DNA from: Streptomyces sp. RPA4-2
GTDB lineage: Bacteria; Actinomycetota; Actinomycetes; Streptomycetales; Streptomycetaceae
NCBI RefSeq assembly: GCF_012273515.2
Contig: NZ_CP050975.2
Coordinates: 1,054,001-1,118,000, forward strand
Direction: 5' to 3'
Length of the DNA stretch: 64,000 nt
The notes beneath the pieces were generated by a model. That model was not told the origin of the DNA, made no database searches, and was given only the letters and a program-made list of their open reading frames with translations. Shown one piece after another: positions 61,287 through 64,000 of this stretch (its first letter is position 1; each line of letters begins with the position of its first letter). The translations under genes and the position numbers were made by a program.

Positions 61287-62453
61287 ATGTCCCAGCCCGC
61301 GCCCGATGTCCGGGGCCACTGCGACGCACGCTTCACGGCGGTTCGCACGGCGTTCGAGGAGAACTTCCGGGACCGCGGCGAACTGGGCGCGGCGGTGACC
61401 GTCATTCTCGGTGGCGAGACGGTGGTGGATCTGTGGGGCGGCTGGGCCGATGCGGGAGGCACCCGCCCCTGGGAGCGCGAGACGCTCGTCAACGTGTGGT
61501 CGACGTCGAAGGGCCCGACCGCACTGTGCGCGCACATCCTGGCCGATCGCGGGCTGCTCGACCTCGACGCGCCGGTGGCCGCGTACTGGCCGGAGTTCGC
61601 GGCGGCGGGCAAGGAGGCCGTTCTCGTACGGCATCTGCTGTCGCACCGGGCGGGGCTGGCGGGGTTGCGCGAGCCGCACACGTTCGAGCAGCTCTGCGAC
61701 TGGGAGCTGACCGTCGGCCGGCTCGCGGCCCAGCAGCCCTGGTGGGAGCCGGGGACGCGGTCCGGCTATCACGCGCTCACATTCGGCCATCTGGTCGGCG
61801 AGGTGGTGCGGCGGGTGTCCGGGCTGCTGCCGGGCGCCTTCCTGGAGCGGGAGGTGACCGGCCCGCTCGGGATCGACTTCACCGTCGGACTGCCCGAGAA
61901 GGAGGTCGGGCGAGTGGCCGAGCTGGTGCATCCGCCGGCCGCGTCGAGCAGTGAACAGGCGGCGGTCTTCGCCCAGTTGGCGCCCGCGGCGGTGGCCGCA
62001 CTGACCAATCCGCTGGTCGGCGCCGCCGAGGCCAACACCGCGCGCTGGCGGGCGGCCGAGATCCCGGCCGCGAACGGTCACGGCACGGCTCGGGCGATCG
62101 CCGCGCTGTACGGGATCTTCGCCGGGCGCGGGGCGCACGGCTCCCGGCAGGTGCTCTCGCCGGAGGCCGCCGAGCGGGTGCGCGAGGGACAGGGAAGCTG
62201 CCGGGACCTGGTCCTGGGTGCCGGGTTCGAGCACGAGACGCAGGCCGGGCTCGGGCTGTGGCTGAGCGGGGCCAACGCCTCGTACGGACCCAACCCGAGG
62301 GCTTTCGGACATGACGGCTTCGGCGGCTCCTGCGGTCTCGCCGACCCCGAGGCGGCGCTCTCCCTGGGGTACGTCATGAACCGCATGGGGCCGCACATCG
62401 CCGACGACCCAAGGAAGATGGCGCTCGTGGACGCCCTCTACGGCGCCCTGTGA
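61287..62453 (+). CDS. Serine esterase of the beta-lactamase/EstB class
   Basis: A 388-residue serine hydrolase of the class C beta-lactamase-like esterases. It has STSKG with Ser72 and Lys75 as the S-x-x-K pair, GYHALTFGHLVGEVVRRVSG with Tyr161 as general base, and AFGHDGFGGSCGLADPEA near the end as the HxG motif. No signal peptide. Such enzymes hydrolyse esters of carboxylic acids. ATG 61287 follows GGAGG. No operon partner; the next gene is a GntR regulator. Confidence 0.9.
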   Translation: MSQPAPDVRGHCDARFTAVRTAFEENFRDRGELGAAVTVILGGETVVDLWGGWADAGGTRPWERETLVNVWSTSKGPTALCAHILADRGLLDLDAPVAAYWPEFAAAGKEAVLVRHLLSHRAGLAGLREPHTFEQLCDWELTVGRLAAQQPWWEPGTRSGYHALTFGHLVGEVVRRVSGLLPGAFLEREVTGPLGIDFTVGLPEKEVGRVAELVHPPAASSSEQAAVFAQLAPAAVAALTNPLVGAAEANTARWRAAEIPAANGHGTARAIAALYGIFAGRGAHGSRQVLSPEAAERVREGQGSCRDLVLGAGFEHETQAGLGLWLSGANASYGPNPRAFGHDGFGGSCGLADPEAALSLGYVMNRMGPHIADDPRKMALVDALYGAL

Positions 62454-62519
62454 GCACGCCGGAACCGCCACGAGCGCGCGGTCTGAAATCGGCCGAACCT
62501 CCCGGCCGCCCTTCCCTCG

Positions 62520-62531
62520 TGGTTTAGACCA
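62520..62531. promoter_or_regulatory. dre-like (DasR/GntR-type) site
   Basis: TGGTTTAGACCA matches 11 of 12 bases of the DasR core TGGTCTAGACCA, 67 bases before the GntR gene. A second TGGTC lies at 62542, forming GACCA-N10-TGGTC. It may be an autoregulatory site or a DasR target. Confidence 0.5.
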
Positions 62532-62597
62532 ATGCTAGATCTGGTCGCGCAATGAGCCCGCACGGCTACGTCTAGTCACCACGCAGGAGGCGCGGAC

Positions 62598-63368
62598 ATG
62601 GCCCGCACCAGCCACCCGTCCGACATCCGTCCGTCCGACCGGCCCGCGCAGGACATCCACCCCTCCGGCCAGGAGACCCGGTACTCGCGGATCGCCACCC
62701 AGCTCCTCGGTGAACTGCGCGACGGCACCGTTCCGCCCGGCGAACGCCTGCCGGGTGAGCGGGAGTTGGCGACCAGGTTCGGGGTCAGCCGGGAGACCGT
62801 ACGCCAGGCACTCCAGCAGTTGCGGCTGGCCGGGCTGGTCTCCACCGACCGCCGAGGCAGCCACGCGACACTCCCCGGCAGTCACGCCGAGCACATCCCC
62901 TCGCTGGACTTCCCGGTCGGCGCGCACACCCGGGAACCATGCGGCGTCCGGCACGCGCGGGTGACCTGGGAGGCGCCTTCGCCCGAGCACGCCCTGGCCC
63001 TGGGGCTCGCGCCGCGCCGCCCGACCCTCGTGCACCGCTACGAGTCGGCCGCGGCGGACGGCAGCGGGCTGCGTACGGCCGTCACCTCCTTCTCAGCGGT
63101 CGCGGTGACGGAGGTGGAGGAACTCGCCCGCTACCGCGACCGCGCGGACGGCACCGCCTCTGCGCAACTGCGGCGGGCCTACGACTGGATGCGCCGGGCC
63201 GGGCTGACCCTGCATCACCGGGACGCGATCACCCGGCTCCCCCAGTCCGTGCTGGTGACCCGGCGCGTGCACGACCAGTACGACCGGCCCCTGGAGATCA
63301 CCGACCTCGTCGTGGAGGCGCAACAGGACGCGCTCGTCTACGAGTTCACGCTGCCGGCGGCCGGCTGA
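62598..63368 (+). CDS. GntR-family (HutC type) transcriptional regulator
   Basis: A 256-residue regulator. The winged HTH is RYSRIATQLLGELRDGTVPP, GERLPGERELATRFGVSRET and VRQALQQLRLAGLVSTDRRG; the C-terminal UTRA ligand domain begins near PSLDFPVGAHTREP and ends ITDLVVEAQQDALVYEFTLP. HutC-type GntR proteins sense sugars, amino sugars or amino acids. A DasR-like TGGTTTAGACCA site upstream points to amino-sugar-related control (inference). ATG 62598 after AGGAGG. It is not DasR itself, whose sequence I recall as different. A hairpin follows the stop. Confidence 0.9.
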   Translation: MARTSHPSDIRPSDRPAQDIHPSGQETRYSRIATQLLGELRDGTVPPGERLPGERELATRFGVSRETVRQALQQLRLAGLVSTDRRGSHATLPGSHAEHIPSLDFPVGAHTREPCGVRHARVTWEAPSPEHALALGLAPRRPTLVHRYESAAADGSGLRTAVTSFSAVAVTEVEELARYRDRADGTASAQLRRAYDWMRRAGLTLHHRDAITRLPQSVLVTRRVHDQYDRPLEITDLVVEAQQDALVYEFTLPAAG

Positions 63369-63371
63369 CCC

Positions 63372-63398
63372 AGCCCGGCGCCAACGGGTCCCGCGCCG
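63372..63398 (+). terminator. Terminator of the GntR gene
   Basis: CCCGGCGC (63372-63379) and GCGCCGGG (63391-63398), 8-bp stem with an 11-base loop, directly after the stop. Confidence 0.6.
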
Positions 63399-63507
63399 GG
63401 TACCCCTGGCGGTCGGACAGCCGCGTCCCGGGCCGTACGGGGTGGCCGGCTCGGCGTCGCGTGCCGGTCGGTCACCCCGTTCGGGGCCGGTGTTCCCGGG
63501 TGGCCGC

Positions 63508-64000
63508 TCAGCCGGCACGGCTCGGCGTGGCGGGCCCGTCCGACTTGAGGCGGACGTGGATACCGTCCTCCTCGACCCGCGCCGAGGTGGCGCGCAGCCC
63601 CAGCGGATACTCCTCGGGGTCGGCCCGCTGTGCGACCGCGTCGCGGATCCGTCGCGCCATGGCGTCGGGGGCGGGCCTGCCCATGATCTCGACCGAGGTC
63701 ACCGTCATCCCGACGCGTCCGCCCACGGTCTCGGGCCGGACGGTCACGCTTCCCAGGCCGCCCTGCCCGATCAGCAGCGTCAGGGTGTCCCGGTCGGGGT
63801 CGGTACGCACTCCGGTGACCGGCAGGCCGCCGGAGTCCCCGGCCAGGCCGGCCACGGCACTCGACGGGACCAGCACCGTCACCCGCGCCGAGGCCACCTC
63901 GGCGCGTTCGGCACCGCCGCCGGTCAGCCGTACGCCCTCCAGCCGGGCGTGGAACGAGGCGTCTTGAATCCGGCCGATCCGCGCGTGCGCTCCGTCCACC
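63508..64000 (-). CDS. DUF2993 (LmeA-like) lipid-binding protein, partial
   Basis: The 164 visible residues continue open to the window end, so the N-terminus is missing. The repeated beta-strand segments (ARLEGVRLTGGGAERAEVAS, VTVLVPSSAVAGLAGDSGG, LTLLIGQGGLGSVTVRPETV, ATSARVEEDGIHVRLKSDG) match the DUF2993/LmeA family. Members are exported or membrane-anchored TULIP-like lipid carriers (LmeA aids mannan elongation in mycobacteria). Role in Streptomyces is unclear. Confidence 0.75.
   Translation of the reverse strand, partial: VDGAHARIGRIQDASFHARLEGVRLTGGGAERAEVASARVTVLVPSSAVAGLAGDSGGLPVTGVRTDPDRDTLTLLIGQGGLGSVTVRPETVGGRVGMTVTSVEIMGRPAPDAMARRIRDAVAQRADPEEYPLGLRATSARVEEDGIHVRLKSDGPATPSRAG

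Overview
The window is high-GC actinobacterial DNA, almost certainly from a Streptomyces chromosome. Supporting signs are very high third-position GC, many GTG starts, an orphan DUF397 protein, a LuxR-type (LAL) ATPase regulator, an Rv1733c-type membrane protein, a secreted GH75 chitosanase, and terminators that are GC-rich hairpins without T tracts. No rRNA, tRNA, CRISPR array, transposase or phage gene was seen.

Layout. 1-5075: the end of a probable amidase, an F420/FMN-type monooxygenase, a hypothetical gene and a giant LAL regulator. 5400-8256: a small tautomerase, a Bcr/CflA-type exporter and a LysR regulator, with a perfect T-N11-A LysR-type palindrome ahead of them. 8554-14122: a tightly coupled five-gene operon (DRE-TIM aldolase; alpha/beta-hydrolase-like protein lacking its nucleophile serine; isopropylmalate-dehydrogenase/CinA fusion; RraA-like protein; DUF6282 metal-hydrolase-like protein). 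It ends in a strong hairpin and carries the only in-frame TTA codon I noticed in the window. I do not recognise this operon as any described pathway; it is the best candidate for a new system. 14600-30172: an acyl-CoA and steroid-side-chain-like catabolic region (two Ltp thiolases, DUF35 protein, EchA, four adenylate-forming CoA ligases, a nitronate monooxygenase and a phytoene-dehydrogenase-like flavoprotein). It resembles the mycobacterial fadD19-echA19-ltp3/ltp4 module, and two sites share a TTTTCTGA-N7-TCAG operator.

30264-42375: a Ser/Thr kinase with eight TPR-like repeats, a FadE26-like acyl-CoA dehydrogenase behind an exact KstR-consensus box, cbtB behind a cobalamin riboswitch, a phosphatase-fold protein without catalytic residues, a Cys-rich copper-binding protein, regulators, a CoA transferase/racemase with a divergent acyl-CoA dehydrogenase, and a polysaccharide deacetylase. 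42521-44685: the PTS-type dihydroxyacetone kinase dhaKLM. 44912-64000: secreted chitosanase, fibronectin-III lipoprotein, surface protein, PadR regulator with FadH, a PrmC-like methyltransferase, a MarR/membrane-protein pair, a molybdopterin sulfite-oxidase-like pair, universal stress protein, CE7 esterase, PI-PLC, serine esterase, GntR regulator and the start of a DUF2993 gene.

All functions are read by eye from motifs and context. No homology search was run, and the operator assignments are inferences from symmetry and known consensus sequences.
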